Shown: positions 24,363 through 32,402 of the stretch, one piece after another | Layout of the letters: every line of letters begins with the position of its first letter | Position numbering within the stretch: position 1 is the first letter of the stretch | Notes under the pieces: model-generated | Database searches by the model: none | Seen by the model: only the letters and a program-made list of their open reading frames with translations | What the model was told of the DNA's origin: nothing | Program-made: the position numbers and the translations under genes | Assembly: GCA_030038895.1 (NCBI GenBank) | Contig: JASHQX010000157.1 | Span: 1 to 32,402, forward strand | Direction of reading: 5' to 3' | DNA from: Thermoplasmata archaeon | GTDB lineage: Archaea; Thermoplasmatota; Thermoplasmata; Lutacidiplasmatales; UBA184 | Length of the DNA stretch: 32,402 nt

Positions 24363-24563
24363 CTCCCCCTCTCTCGAGGCGTCGCGCCCATCCCCGGTCG
24401 GGTAGATGACCCTGCTGGGAACAGCTCCCGAACCAATCCTGCGTTCGGGAAGGGCGGTTTCCGCTAACGAACGCGGTCGCGGGGAGTCGGCCCGCCTTCA
24501 CCCCGAACGGGTTCGTGGCCGGTCGACGCGACGCTTTTGGGTCGGAGGTGCTACCGGCAATTG

Positions 24564-25436
24564 ATGGCGCGGGTGCGGACGATTACCGTTCCGGGACGTC
24601 GATCTTTCGAATACGTAGCCCAGGGAAGGGGGCCGGCGACCCTGCTCGTCCACCCCGGCGGCCCCGGGCTCACCTACCATTACCTTCGGGGCCTGCTGAA
24701 GCTCGCGAGCGCGAACCTGCGGGTGATCTTGTTCAATCCCCGTGGGGTCGGTCACAGCTGGGCTCCCAAGAACCGGAGCGAGTACACGATCGGAAACCTG
24801 GCCGAGGATGTCGAGGCGATCCGGCGCGCGTTCGGGATCCGGGAGTTGCACCTCCTCGGATACTCCGCCGGTGGTTTCGTCGCGCTGGAGTACGCCCACC
24901 GCTACGAGAATCGACTCACGTCGCTCCTCCTCTGCGCCACCGCCGGGAGTGCGGAGGAGATCCGAGCCGCGAACCGGCTGATGCTCGCCTCCGTCTCGCC
25001 GCGCCTCCGGGACCGACTGCGCGAGCTCACCCGGTCGAAGGCGTTCGGCTCCCCGGAGTACCAGCGACTGGTCGAGCGGATCGCCCAGCCGTTCCAGACC
25101 CGGTTCCTGACCACCACGCCTCCGGACTGGAAGGCGACGCGGCTCAGCTCGACCGTCTACCACTCGATGATGACCCGGACCGGTGCCGAGTTCGTGGTCG
25201 ACGGGACGATCGCCTCGTGGGACGGGAGGAAGTACTACTCCCGGATCGAGACGCCGAGCGTGGTCGTCGTCGGGAAGTACGACTACTTCCTCGAAGCGTC
25301 GATGGAGATGGCGGAGCGGATCGAACCGGCGCACCTGCGCGTCCTCGCCCACTCTAGCCACATGGAAGTTCTCGAGCAGCCACGGGAGTTCCTCGGTACG
25401 CTCCGGGAGTTCGTGGAGGACGTTACTGGCGGGTGA
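24564..25436 (+). CDS. Alpha/beta hydrolase (proline iminopeptidase-like)
   Basis: LLVHPGGPGLTYHYLRGLL...VILFNPRGVGHSW...LHLLGYSAGGFVALEYAHRY: oxyanion HPGGPG, nucleophile GYSAGG. Confidence 0.9.
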   Translation: MARVRTITVPGRRSFEYVAQGRGPATLLVHPGGPGLTYHYLRGLLKLASANLRVILFNPRGVGHSWAPKNRSEYTIGNLAEDVEAIRRAFGIRELHLLGYSAGGFVALEYAHRYENRLTSLLLCATAGSAEEIRAANRLMLASVSPRLRDRLRELTRSKAFGSPEYQRLVERIAQPFQTRFLTTTPPDWKATRLSSTVYHSMMTRTGAEFVVDGTIASWDGRKYYSRIETPSVVVVGKYDYFLEASMEMAERIEPAHLRVLAHSSHMEVLEQPREFLGTLREFVEDVTGG

Positions 25437-25501
25437 GCCCCTCACCGGTCGACCCGGCAAACGTAAGAACCCATGGGCCCCCTAGTGGGCCCGAGGCGCC
25501 G

Positions 25502-26212
25502 ATGGCCGACGATCCTACCGCCACGCTGCGGCTCCGGATGACCCCGGAAGCGCGCGACGCTTTGCGCGAGGCGCTCGCGGGTCGGCCGGCCGGCTCGGGG
25601 GTACGAGTCTGGGTCGAGCGGGGGATGCGCCCCCACGCCCAGATGATGATCGACCGGTCCTCGCATCGCGACGTGCCCCTGACCCTCGAGGGTGTCCCGC
25701 TTCTCCTGGACGAGACCAGCCTCCACTTCCTGCGCGACGCAGAGATCCGGTACCACCGGGACCACCATCCGCCCGGGTTCGAGATCGTCGGGCCGTTCCT
25801 GCCCTCCGTACTTCCGGTGGCCGCGCCGGCCCAGCCTCCCGCTCCGTCGGCTCCTTTGGCTCCTTCGGCCGGTCCGACCGGCTCCACCGGTCCTAAGGAC
25901 TCCGAACACGCCGCAATCGAGGCGAAGATCCAGGAAGCGCTCAAGAACATCTACGATCCCGAGATCCCGATGAACGTCATCGATCTCGGTCTCATCTACG
26001 GAATGGACTGGAACGACCGGGGTGAGCTCTCGATCCGGATGACCCTCACGAGCCCGGGGTGTCCCGCGGTCGAGGCGTTCGCGGAGGAGGTCACGCGCAC
26101 GGCGCGAGAGGCCTCCGGGCTCCCGAACGTCAAGGTCGAGATCGTCTGGGAGCCACCGTGGGGACCCGACCGGATGAGCGAGTTCGCCCGCCGTCAGTTC
26201 GGCTACGCGTAG
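25502..26212 (+). CDS. IscA/HesB-like (Cys-less) domain fused to MIP18/SufT (DUF59) domain
   Basis: N-terminal LRLRMTPEARDALREAL...VRVWVERG...VPLTLEGVPLLLDETSLHFLRDAEIRYHRD resembles A-type Fe-S carrier; Pro-rich linker; C-terminal IYDPEIPMNVIDLGLIYGMDW...MTLTSPGCPAVEAFAEEV...VKVEIVWEPPWGPDRMSE is typical MIP18/PaaD. Confidence 0.85.
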   Translation: MADDPTATLRLRMTPEARDALREALAGRPAGSGVRVWVERGMRPHAQMMIDRSSHRDVPLTLEGVPLLLDETSLHFLRDAEIRYHRDHHPPGFEIVGPFLPSVLPVAAPAQPPAPSAPLAPSAGPTGSTGPKDSEHAAIEAKIQEALKNIYDPEIPMNVIDLGLIYGMDWNDRGELSIRMTLTSPGCPAVEAFAEEVTRTAREASGLPNVKVEIVWEPPWGPDRMSEFARRQFGYA

Positions 26213-26247
26213 GTCCGCCTCCCGCGTTCAATCGGGGCGCCCGGCAA

Positions 26248-26280
26248 CGCCCTCCGGCGCCGGAAGTCCCCCGGAGGGCG
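26248..26280. repeat. Perfect 10-bp inverted repeat (hairpin) in the intergenic region
   Basis: cgccctccgg (26248-26257) / ccggagggcg (26271-26280), 13-nt loop, 36 nt after the MIP18-fusion stop codon. Confidence 0.6.
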
Positions 26281-26381
26281 CAGCTTACCGCCCGTACCCG
26301 GTCGTCTTCGGCGCGCATACACAGCTTCTTCCGCTGGAGCAGGAATAGTACTGTTCTCGAGCGTCGCCCGAGGGGGAGGGG

Positions 26382-27068
26382 ATGGACCGTTCTACGGCGT
26401 CGGCCCGGCGTACCGAGACGAAGGAGATCGTGCGCCACGGCTGGAACCGGGTCTCCACCACCTACCGACCGGAGGGAAGCGAGACCGACGTCTTCGGGCA
26501 TTCTTTCGCCGACCACGAGACGTGGTTGCGTCCCTTTTTCCGCCTCTTGGAACGCGGCAGCGAGGTGCTGGACCTCGGTTGCGGCTGCGGGGTCCCGGAT
26601 TCCCGACTGCTCTCGGAGAGATTCCGGGTGACCGGCGTCGACATCTCGGACGTCCAGATCGAGCGCGCGCGCCACCTCGTCCCGAACGCGAGGTTCCTTC
26701 GGGCCGACATGACCAGCGTGCGGTTCGCACCCGATGCGTTCGCCGGGATCGTCTGCCTCTACTCGCTCATCCACGTCCCGCTCGACGAACAGCAGCCCCT
26801 GGTCGGGCGGATGCATCGCTGGCTGCGCCCAGGAGGTCTCATCCTCGTGACGACTGGGGTGGAGCGGTATTCTGGTATCGAGGCGAACTGGCTGGGATCC
26901 AACGCCAAGATGTACTGGAGCCATGCCGACGCGGCCACGTACGCCCGGTGGCTCAACGACGCCGGATTCGTGATCGTCCGCCGGACCACCGTCGCCGAGG
27001 GAGAGAGCGGCCATGCGCTCTTCCTGGCCCGCAAGCGACGGGACTCCGAGCGAGTCCCCCGCATCTGA
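26382..27068 (+). CDS. Class I SAM-dependent methyltransferase
   Basis: VLDLGCGCGVPDSRLLSERFRVTGVDISDVQIERARHLVPNARFLRADMTSVRFAPDAFAGIVCLYSLIHVPLDEQQPLVGRMHRWLRPGGLILVTTG. Confidence 0.92.
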   Translation: MDRSTASARRTETKEIVRHGWNRVSTTYRPEGSETDVFGHSFADHETWLRPFFRLLERGSEVLDLGCGCGVPDSRLLSERFRVTGVDISDVQIERARHLVPNARFLRADMTSVRFAPDAFAGIVCLYSLIHVPLDEQQPLVGRMHRWLRPGGLILVTTGVERYSGIEANWLGSNAKMYWSHADAATYARWLNDAGFVIVRRTTVAEGESGHALFLARKRRDSERVPRI

Positions 27069-27180
27069 CTGCCGACCCGGTGAGAGCGCCCCCTTCGCCT
27101 AGCAGGGACGCGGCCGTTTCGCCATCTCCCCGGAACGGACATGCTCGGGGTCATCCGTACGATCCGGCACGTCGTCCTTC

Positions 27181-27531
27181 CCGGTCCGCATCTTCCGCAT
27201 CCCGGACGGCTACCTCGCGTGGGCGGACGGACTCGGGACGGTGGAGGGTCGCACGCTCTCCGAGACCCGGCGGGCCGCCCGCCGGCTCGTCGAGGCGGTG
27301 GTCGCGGGAGCGTTCCCGGACCGGCCGGCCGCCGACCCCACCGGCACGTGGGAGGTCCTCGAGTTCCGTCTCGACGTCCGCCTTCGGCTCGACGACGCCC
27401 GCCGGCACCCCGCCCGCTCACCCTCCCGGCTGGAGGGGGCTCCCCCGGTGGGCCGGACGAGCCCGCGGCGTTCCGGGAACGGGGCAGGGTCCCAGCGGTT
27501 CAAGGACGCATCAGGAGCTTCGGCACCTTGA
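27181..27531 (+). pseudogene. HicB-like domain ORF without an evident start codon
   Basis: Frame reads PVRIFRIPDGYLAWADGLGTVEGRTLSETRRAARRLVEAVVAGAFPDRPAADP...; between the in-frame TAG (27100) and GTG 27241 there is no ATG/GTG/TTG. Confidence 0.35.
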
Positions 27532-27637
27532 GCTTCCAGTCCCAGTAGTGCGGATCCGGATATCCGCACCACCGGACCCGGATCTCGCGGTCCTCGTAGT
27601 GGCTCACCGGCTTCCCGCACTTGGGGCAACGATCCAT
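27500..27637 (-). CDS. Small zinc-ribbon-like protein
   Basis: MDRCPKCGKPVSHYEDREIRVRWCGYPDPHYWDWKLKVPKLLMRP, 45 aa; N-terminal CPKCG knuckle. Confidence 0.45.
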   Translation of the reverse strand: MDRCPKCGKPVSHYEDREIRVRWCGYPDPHYWDWKLKVPKLLMRP

Positions 27638-27782
27638 AGGCACTCGAATCCCCTCCGTTCCGGTGAGGTCCCTCCCGAGTGCCTGCTCGACAGAAATACA
27701 CGATGGTCCCGAAGGGGAAGGTCGCGAGGCGCGTCGGATGACGGGACCGCAAGTTCGCCCGGGCTCCGCGGGCACCCGGGAT

Positions 27783-29036
27783 TCACGGGGGGCTCGCGGG
27801 ACCGGGGTCGGAGGGAAGGCGGTCGGCGGTCGGGGGGGAAGACTCGGGGGACCGAATCGATCCTATCCTCCGGCGGAACCACCCCGCGCCGACGATCGTG
27901 GTGAGGAGCGACATCAGGAGGATCTCACCGAGCATCGCCGACGTGAGGAGGCCGGTCGTGAAGCCGATCGAGCCGACGATCAAGCCGATCTCCCCCCGGG
28001 GGATCATTCCGATCGCCACGGTGCGCGGCGCCGGGCCCGGCCCGAGGCGACCCCGCGCGAACGGGTAAACCGCGACAAACTTCCCGGCGGCCGCGATCGC
28101 CGCGAGGGCGAGCGCGAAACCGATGACGCGGGCGTCGAGGAAGAGATGGACGTCGAACTGGGCCCCGGTCACGACGAAGAAGAGCGAGCCGAACAGGAGG
28201 AGCAGGACGTCGGTGAGCTCCCGGGTCCGGCTGGCGACCAGGCTCTCCGCGATCGCGAGACCGGCGATGAACGCCCCGATCACGGCCGAAAACCCCAGTG
28301 AAACCACGAGGACGACCAGGATGAACAGGAAGAGGAACGGCAGGTTCTTGGCCTCGGCGAGACGGGGGACCCGGAGGAGCCGCGGGAGGATCAGCACCGC
28401 CGCGAGGAGCAGGACGACCCAGGCGACGACGAGCTCGACGATCCCGCCGGTGACCGCGAGCACGTCGAACTGACCCCCGATGACGGTCAAGGCGGAGGAG
28501 AGGAGGATGAGCGCGACCACGTCGTCGAGTGCGGCCGTGTTCACGAGGAACTGGCCCGCCGGGCTCCCTCCGAGGCCCCCGGTACGGACGAGCGACGCGA
28601 CCACCGCCGAGCTCGTCGCCGCGGCCGCGACTCCGAGGAGGAGGGCAGCATCGAGCGGATAGAACCGGGAGAAGATCGCGAACGCGAGCGCGAACGGTAG
28701 GAGATCGCCGGCGACCGCCGCTCCGACCGCCCACCCCCCGGCCCGACGGAGCCCGGTGAACCCGCCGCCGAGGCCCGCGGCGAACAGGAGTAGGATGACG
28801 GAGAAATCGGCGAAGATGAGGACGTAGCTGTTGACGACAAAGATCGGAACTCCCACGAGCGCGTTCAGCACCCCGCCGAGGGCCGAGACGCTCAGAAGGA
28901 GCCCGAGCAGCAGATCCGTGACGATCGTCGGGAGGCCCGCGCGCTGCGCGAGCGGGTGGAGGAGTTCGGCTACGGCGAGGAAGATGAACACCTCGAGGAG
29001 CGCGTAGTACGCGACCGTCGGGACGAGGTTCGTCAT
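27783..29036 (-). CDS. Cation:proton antiporter (CPA2 / Na+/H+ exchanger family)
   Basis: ~12 TMs; LLLGLLLSVSALGG, AAAATSSAVVASLV, NTAALDDVVALILLSSAL motifs. Minus-strand TATA-like ctataacg about 25 nt upstream. Confidence 0.9.
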   Translation of the reverse strand: MTNLVPTVAYYALLEVFIFLAVAELLHPLAQRAGLPTIVTDLLLGLLLSVSALGGVLNALVGVPIFVVNSYVLIFADFSVILLLFAAGLGGGFTGLRRAGGWAVGAAVAGDLLPFALAFAIFSRFYPLDAALLLGVAAAATSSAVVASLVRTGGLGGSPAGQFLVNTAALDDVVALILLSSALTVIGGQFDVLAVTGGIVELVVAWVVLLLAAVLILPRLLRVPRLAEAKNLPFLFLFILVVLVVSLGFSAVIGAFIAGLAIAESLVASRTRELTDVLLLLFGSLFFVVTGAQFDVHLFLDARVIGFALALAAIAAAGKFVAVYPFARGRLGPGPAPRTVAIGMIPRGEIGLIVGSIGFTTGLLTSAMLGEILLMSLLTTIVGAGWFRRRIGSIRSPESSPPTADRLPSDPGPASPP

Positions 29037-29219
29037 TCCGCCCGCGATAGGGGCCGCGTTATAGAATCGATGGCTACCGAGGGCCTACCGCCCCTGCTCC
29101 GCACCGTGACCCCTTCGACATTTGGGAACAGCCCGATTTGCCGTACACTGATAGAGGAACCGCCTAGCGACTCCGGCACAACTTCCTCTTGCCGGCAAAT
29201 GGTAAATAGGCCGCCTTGA

Positions 29220-29492
29220 GTGGCCGTGGCCTTGACGGCTGCGGAATCCCTCGCGGCCTTGGGAAACGAGAGCGTGTCCGGTCATTCGACACCTCAGCCC
29301 CAAGGCGCAGAGCAGTACACCCGGTTCGAACGCGCGCGTATCCTCGGAGCGCGCGCGCTCCAAATCTCGCTCGGCGCCCCGATCCTGATCGACCTGCCGG
29401 CCTCGCTGGTCGATCCGGTCGAGATCGCGGAGCGCGAGTTCGCGGCCGCACGGATCCCGATCACCGTTCGGCGCGGTCCGCCCGCATCGTAG
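29220..29492 (+). CDS. rpoK: DNA-directed RNA polymerase subunit K (Rpb6-like)
   Basis: [53 protein letters not shown]: canonical RpoK. Start uncertain (GTG 29220/29226 or TTG 29232). Confidence 0.92.
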   Translation: MAVALTAAESLAALGNESVSGHSTPQPQGAEQYTRFERARILGARALQISLGAPILIDLPASLVDPVEIAEREFAAARIPITVRRGPPAS

Positions 29493-29498
29493 CCCGGC

Positions 29499-30296
29499 TT
29501 AACCAACACCGGCGTGGTCGAGGGCGTGGGCGCATTCGCAGGTCGGAGGCGTCCCGAGGCGAGGGAGTAGGGCAGAGAGGAGCCGGGACATCCGGTCCGC
29601 GTTCGCGCGCATCGTCGATAGGATCTCCTGCGTGTCGACCGGCCGTTCGGCCCAGACGTCGTAGTCGGTGACCATCGCGAGTGAGAGGAAGCAGATCGCC
29701 CGCTCGCGCGCGAGGGTCACCTCGGGCACGAGCGTCATGCCAATGATGTCGGCGAAGGTTCGGAAGTGAAGGGACTCCGCGCGCGTGCTGAACCGGGGTC
29801 CCTCGATGCAGACGTACGTCTTGCCCTCGACGAACGGGATGCCGACCTCGCGTCCGACCGCGATGGCGGTCCGGGTTAGGTCGGGACAGAACGGATCGGC
29901 GAGCGAGACGTGGTAGACCTGGCCGCCGTCGAAGAAGGTGGTCGGCCGCTGCTTCGTGAGATCAACGAACTGGCTCGGCAGAACGAACGTCCCAGGCGCA
30001 AGCTCCTCCTTGAGCGACCCGACCGAGCTCATCGTGACGATCGCCTCCGCGCCGAGCTCGCGAAGAGCATCGATGTTCGCCCGGTAGTTGATCCGGTGCG
30101 GCGGGATCGTGTGTCCCGCCCCGTGCCGGGGAACGAAGAGGACCCGCATCCCCCCGATCGCACCCTCCTCGATCGGTCCCGACGGCGCGCCCCACGGAGT
30201 CGCGATCCGGTGGGGACGGGCCGAGCCGTCCGTGAAGAGGGTCGTGATCCCGGATCCTCCGATCACCCCGACCGTCCGCCGGGGGGAAGTGGTCAC
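29499..30296 (-). CDS. mtnP: S-methyl-5'-thioadenosine (or thioinosine) phosphorylase
   Basis: VGVIGGSGI...VLFVPRHGAGHTIPPHRINYRANIDALRELG...FVLPSQFVDLTKQRPTTFFDGGQVYHVSLADPFCPDL...CIEGPRFSTRAES. Confidence 0.92.
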   Translation of the reverse strand: MTTSPRRTVGVIGGSGITTLFTDGSARPHRIATPWGAPSGPIEEGAIGGMRVLFVPRHGAGHTIPPHRINYRANIDALRELGAEAIVTMSSVGSLKEELAPGTFVLPSQFVDLTKQRPTTFFDGGQVYHVSLADPFCPDLTRTAIAVGREVGIPFVEGKTYVCIEGPRFSTRAESLHFRTFADIIGMTLVPEVTLARERAICFLSLAMVTDYDVWAERPVDTQEILSTMRANADRMSRLLSALLPRLGTPPTCECAHALDHAGVG

Positions 30297-30955
30297 GGAG
30301 CCCCCTGGCCGGCGGGTTCCGTGGGGCGTGCCCGGGAGAGGAAGCGAGCCATCACCACCTCGCCGCGCGTGCGCTCGAGCAGGGCGCGCGCGGAATCCTG
30401 CTTCGGCTTCAGCTGGACGATCGCACGGGTAGTGTCGAACCGCAGGAGCGCGCGGGTGAGCCGCTCCATGAGGGCGAGTTCGGCCTCGGCACCGGCCACG
30501 TCGTCTTTCCCGAGGCGGTCGAGGACCCGCCGCCGGACCTCCCCTACCACGTCCCCGAGGCCGAGCAGGTACGGCTCGGGGTCCACGCCGAGGTCGGACG
30601 GACCCGGGAACGGCTCGGCGGCGGCGACCGCCCCCAAGAGCACCGCCTCGACCGCCTCCTGGAGTGCGTCGAGCGCGAGCGGTTCATCGCCGCGTCCCTC
30701 GCGCCGGAGCCAGTCAGAGAGCTCCGCCATCGCCCGACGGATCTCGGCGAGGTCCGCCGCGGCCGAACCGTCGGCGTGAAGCCGCGTCATGGTCCCCTGG
30801 GCGAGGCGGCGAAGGCGGCGGGCCCGCTGGTAGAGGTCCTCACGCCGGAGCTCGCGCTGGCGCAGGTGGGCCTCGATCCCGGCGAGGACCGACTCGGGTA
30901 CCCCGGACGCACCGCTCCGATCCCCGCTACTGGAAGAGGGTAAACCGTTGGTCAT
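30293..30955 (-). CDS. Translin family protein (archaeal COG2178-like)
   Basis: REDLYQRARRLRRLAQGTMTRLHAD...LDALQEAVEAVLLGAVA...DLGVDPEPYLLGLGDVVGEVRRRVLDRLGKDDVAGAEAELALMERLTRALLRFDTTRAIVQLKPKQDSARALLERTRGEV. Confidence 0.85.
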   Translation of the reverse strand: MTNGLPSSSSGDRSGASGVPESVLAGIEAHLRQRELRREDLYQRARRLRRLAQGTMTRLHADGSAAADLAEIRRAMAELSDWLRREGRGDEPLALDALQEAVEAVLLGAVAAAEPFPGPSDLGVDPEPYLLGLGDVVGEVRRRVLDRLGKDDVAGAEAELALMERLTRALLRFDTTRAIVQLKPKQDSARALLERTRGEVVMARFLSRARPTEPAGQGAP

Positions 30956-31211
30956 CGTCACCTCCCTCGAGGAGACCGAGACGTACCCCGGCGTCCAGCC
31001 AGGCGTGGGCGTAGCTCGCCGCAGCGAGCGCGCGGTCCCGGTCACCGATGTCCCGGAAATGCTCGGCGTCGGTCAGGTACGATCGGGCCATCGCGACGAA
31101 GTCGTCGGACGCTCCCTTCAGGAACGAACGGGCGGGCGCGGCGACCGTCACGCGGCCGAGCGCTTCGTGCGTGAGCCGCAGGTACTTCTCGAGGAGCGGT
31201 TCGTCCGTCAC
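30927..31211 (-). CDS. DUF357 domain protein
   Basis: LLEKYLRLTHEALGRVTV...FVAMARSYLTDAEHFRDIGDRDRALAAASYAHAWLDAGVRLGLLEG: typical archaeal DUF357. Minus-strand catttatcc about 29 nt upstream. Confidence 0.88.
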   Translation of the reverse strand: MTDEPLLEKYLRLTHEALGRVTVAAPARSFLKGASDDFVAMARSYLTDAEHFRDIGDRDRALAAASYAHAWLDAGVRLGLLEGGDDDQRFTLFQ

Positions 31212-31280
31212 GGGCGCTCCGCGCGTATCGGTAGAGACGGATAAATGGTCCGCCGGCCCGGCCGAACCCGGACCCGGGGG

Positions 31281-31748
31281 CTACGGCGTGACCGGAGGGC
31301 CACGGACGGACGTCCAACTGAGGTACGGCTGGAACCCGGGCGAACCCGGACCGTGGACGCTGAAGACGGCCGAGAGACGATCGGGTTTCTCGAATCGGTA
31401 CTTTAGCCACTGACGCGGACCGGGGATCGATGGGTCGCTGACGAATCCGACGCCCGAGCCGTCCGGGTCGGGCTGGACGTCGCGGTAATGGATCACGTGA
31501 CCCTCGCTATCCCAGAAGAGCGCACGGACCTCCGAATCGGAATCGACGAAGACCACGAGGAGGTCGTCGTGCCGGAACGCCGGCCGGTCCCCGTGGGCGG
31601 GGAACTCGCACCACCCCTCCCGCCGGAGGATCTGGCCGCCGAGCGCCAGACTCCACGTCTCCCCGCCGGCGCTCGCGGTCCCGGGCTCACCCGTCCGTGA
31701 TTCGTCGCTCCACGCGCCGATCAGGTAGTCGAGGGCATCGAGACCCAT
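31281..31748 (-). CDS. Beta-barrel-like conserved protein (DUF1579-like), unknown function
   Basis: LDYLIGAWSDESRTGEPGTASAGGETWSLALGGQILRREGWCEFPAHGDRPAFRHDDLLVVFVDSDSEVRALFWDSEGHVIHY: calycin-like strand pattern. Confidence 0.6.
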   Translation of the reverse strand: MGLDALDYLIGAWSDESRTGEPGTASAGGETWSLALGGQILRREGWCEFPAHGDRPAFRHDDLLVVFVDSDSEVRALFWDSEGHVIHYRDVQPDPDGSGVGFVSDPSIPGPRQWLKYRFEKPDRLSAVFSVHGPGSPGFQPYLSWTSVRGPPVTP

Positions 31749-31772
31749 CGCCGCCCTCCGAGAAGTCTCCCG

Positions 31773-32402
31773 TCAGCCCTTCGGGACCTTCTCCCAGTCC
31801 TTGAGGAACCGGGCGAGCCCGATGTCGGTGAGCGGATGGGCGACGAGCTTCTCCATCACCGAGAACGGCATCGTGGCGATGTCGGCACCGATCTTCGCCG
31901 CCTCGAGGACGTGGATGGGGTGGCGGATGCTCGCGACGAGGACCTGGGTCGGGAACCTGTAGTTGCGATAGATCGTGACGATGTCCCGTACGAGGTCCAT
32001 GCCGACCTGGCCCTGGTCGTCGAGCCGGCCGATGAACGGGCTCACGTATGCCGCGCCGACCTTCGCCGCGAGGAGGGCCTGGTTGGCGCTGAAGACGAGA
32101 GTCATGTTCACTCGGGTCCCCTCGCGCGCGAGGATCTTGGTCGCCTTGAGCCCGGGCGAGGTCATCGGAACCTTGACGTAGATCGACGGATGGATCTCAC
32201 GGAGACGGCGTCCCTCGGCGAGCATCCCGTCGGTGTCGGTCGCGACAACCTCCGCCGAGACCGACGGAACCCCGAGCGCGCAGATCTCGCGGAGGACCTC
32301 CTCGAACTTCCGCCCCTCCTTCGCGACCAGGCTCGGGTTCGTGGTGACCCCGTCCAGGATCCCGACGTCCCACATCGTGCGGATCTCGGTCAGGCTCGCC
32401 GT
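31773..32402 (-). CDS. tal: Transaldolase (short type), 5'-truncated by window edge
   Basis: [41 protein letters not shown]...[58 protein letters not shown]: catalytic Lys and TTNPSL motif. Confidence 0.93.
   Translation of the reverse strand, partial: TASLTEIRTMWDVGILDGVTTNPSLVAKEGRKFEEVLREICALGVPSVSAEVVATDTDGMLAEGRRLREIHPSIYVKVPMTSPGLKATKILAREGTRVNMTLVFSANQALLAAKVGAAYVSPFIGRLDDQGQVGMDLVRDIVTIYRNYRFPTQVLVASIRHPIHVLEAAKIGADIATMPFSVMEKLVAHPLTDIGLARFLKDWEKVPKG

Noticed and set aside
24498-25460. 320 aa minus-strand ORF antisense to the alpha/beta hydrolase
   Set aside because: Shadow ORF; the plus strand has canonical hydrolase motifs and a proper start.
25475-25492. gggccc-cctagt-gggccc hairpin before the MIP18-fusion start
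   Set aside because: Short self-complementary GC words are expected by chance at this GC content; too weak to call an attenuator.
26522-27904. 460 aa plus-strand ORF
   Set aside because: Runs through the methyltransferase and intergenic DNA in an Arg/Pro/Ser-rich frame; no domain.
28956-29219. Plus-strand small ORF (MATEGLPPLLRTVTPSTFGNSPICRTLIEEPP...) between antiporter and rpoK
   Set aside because: A TATA-like gttatag precedes ATG 29070, but that motif is better explained as the divergent antiporter promoter; no recognisable domain.
1-32402. CRISPR arrays, transposons/IS, phage genes, defence islands
   Set aside because: Searched by eye: no regularly spaced direct repeats, no transposase/integrase motifs and no known defence-gene domains other than the doubtful lone HicB-like fragment.

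Overview
High-GC archaeal chromosomal segment. Lineage markers are ribosomal protein L40e, RNA polymerase subunit K, KEOPS Pcc1, archease, DUF357, an archaeal translin-family protein and an archaeal-type TrmI. Several genes have a TATA-like box about 25 nt before the start codon, i.e. short-leader or leaderless starts; a Thermoplasmatota-like lineage is my inference. Most of the window is ordinary core genome: ileS, serA plus a class V aminotransferase, trmI, mtnP, transaldolase, ggt, a GT2 glycosyltransferase, a CPA2 antiporter and tRNA-Gly(GCC). I found no CRISPR array, transposase, integrase, phage module or recognisable defence island, and no convincing new multi-gene system. The points most worth a second look are: (1) a GNAT gene with an in-frame TGA, overlapped antisense by the unusual C-terminus of a secreted TIM-barrel-like protein; (2) an orphan GNAT C-terminal remnant; (3) a Cys-less IscA/HesB-like domain apparently fused to a MIP18/SufT domain; (4) a translationally coupled MoxR/DUF58/DUF4129 membrane cluster; (5) a DUF357-translin-mtnP operon; (6) tRNA-Gly only 14 nt upstream of ggt; (7) a start-less HicB-like ORF; (8) a bactofilin-like protein. 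All calls come from reading sequence and motifs; no database search was run.
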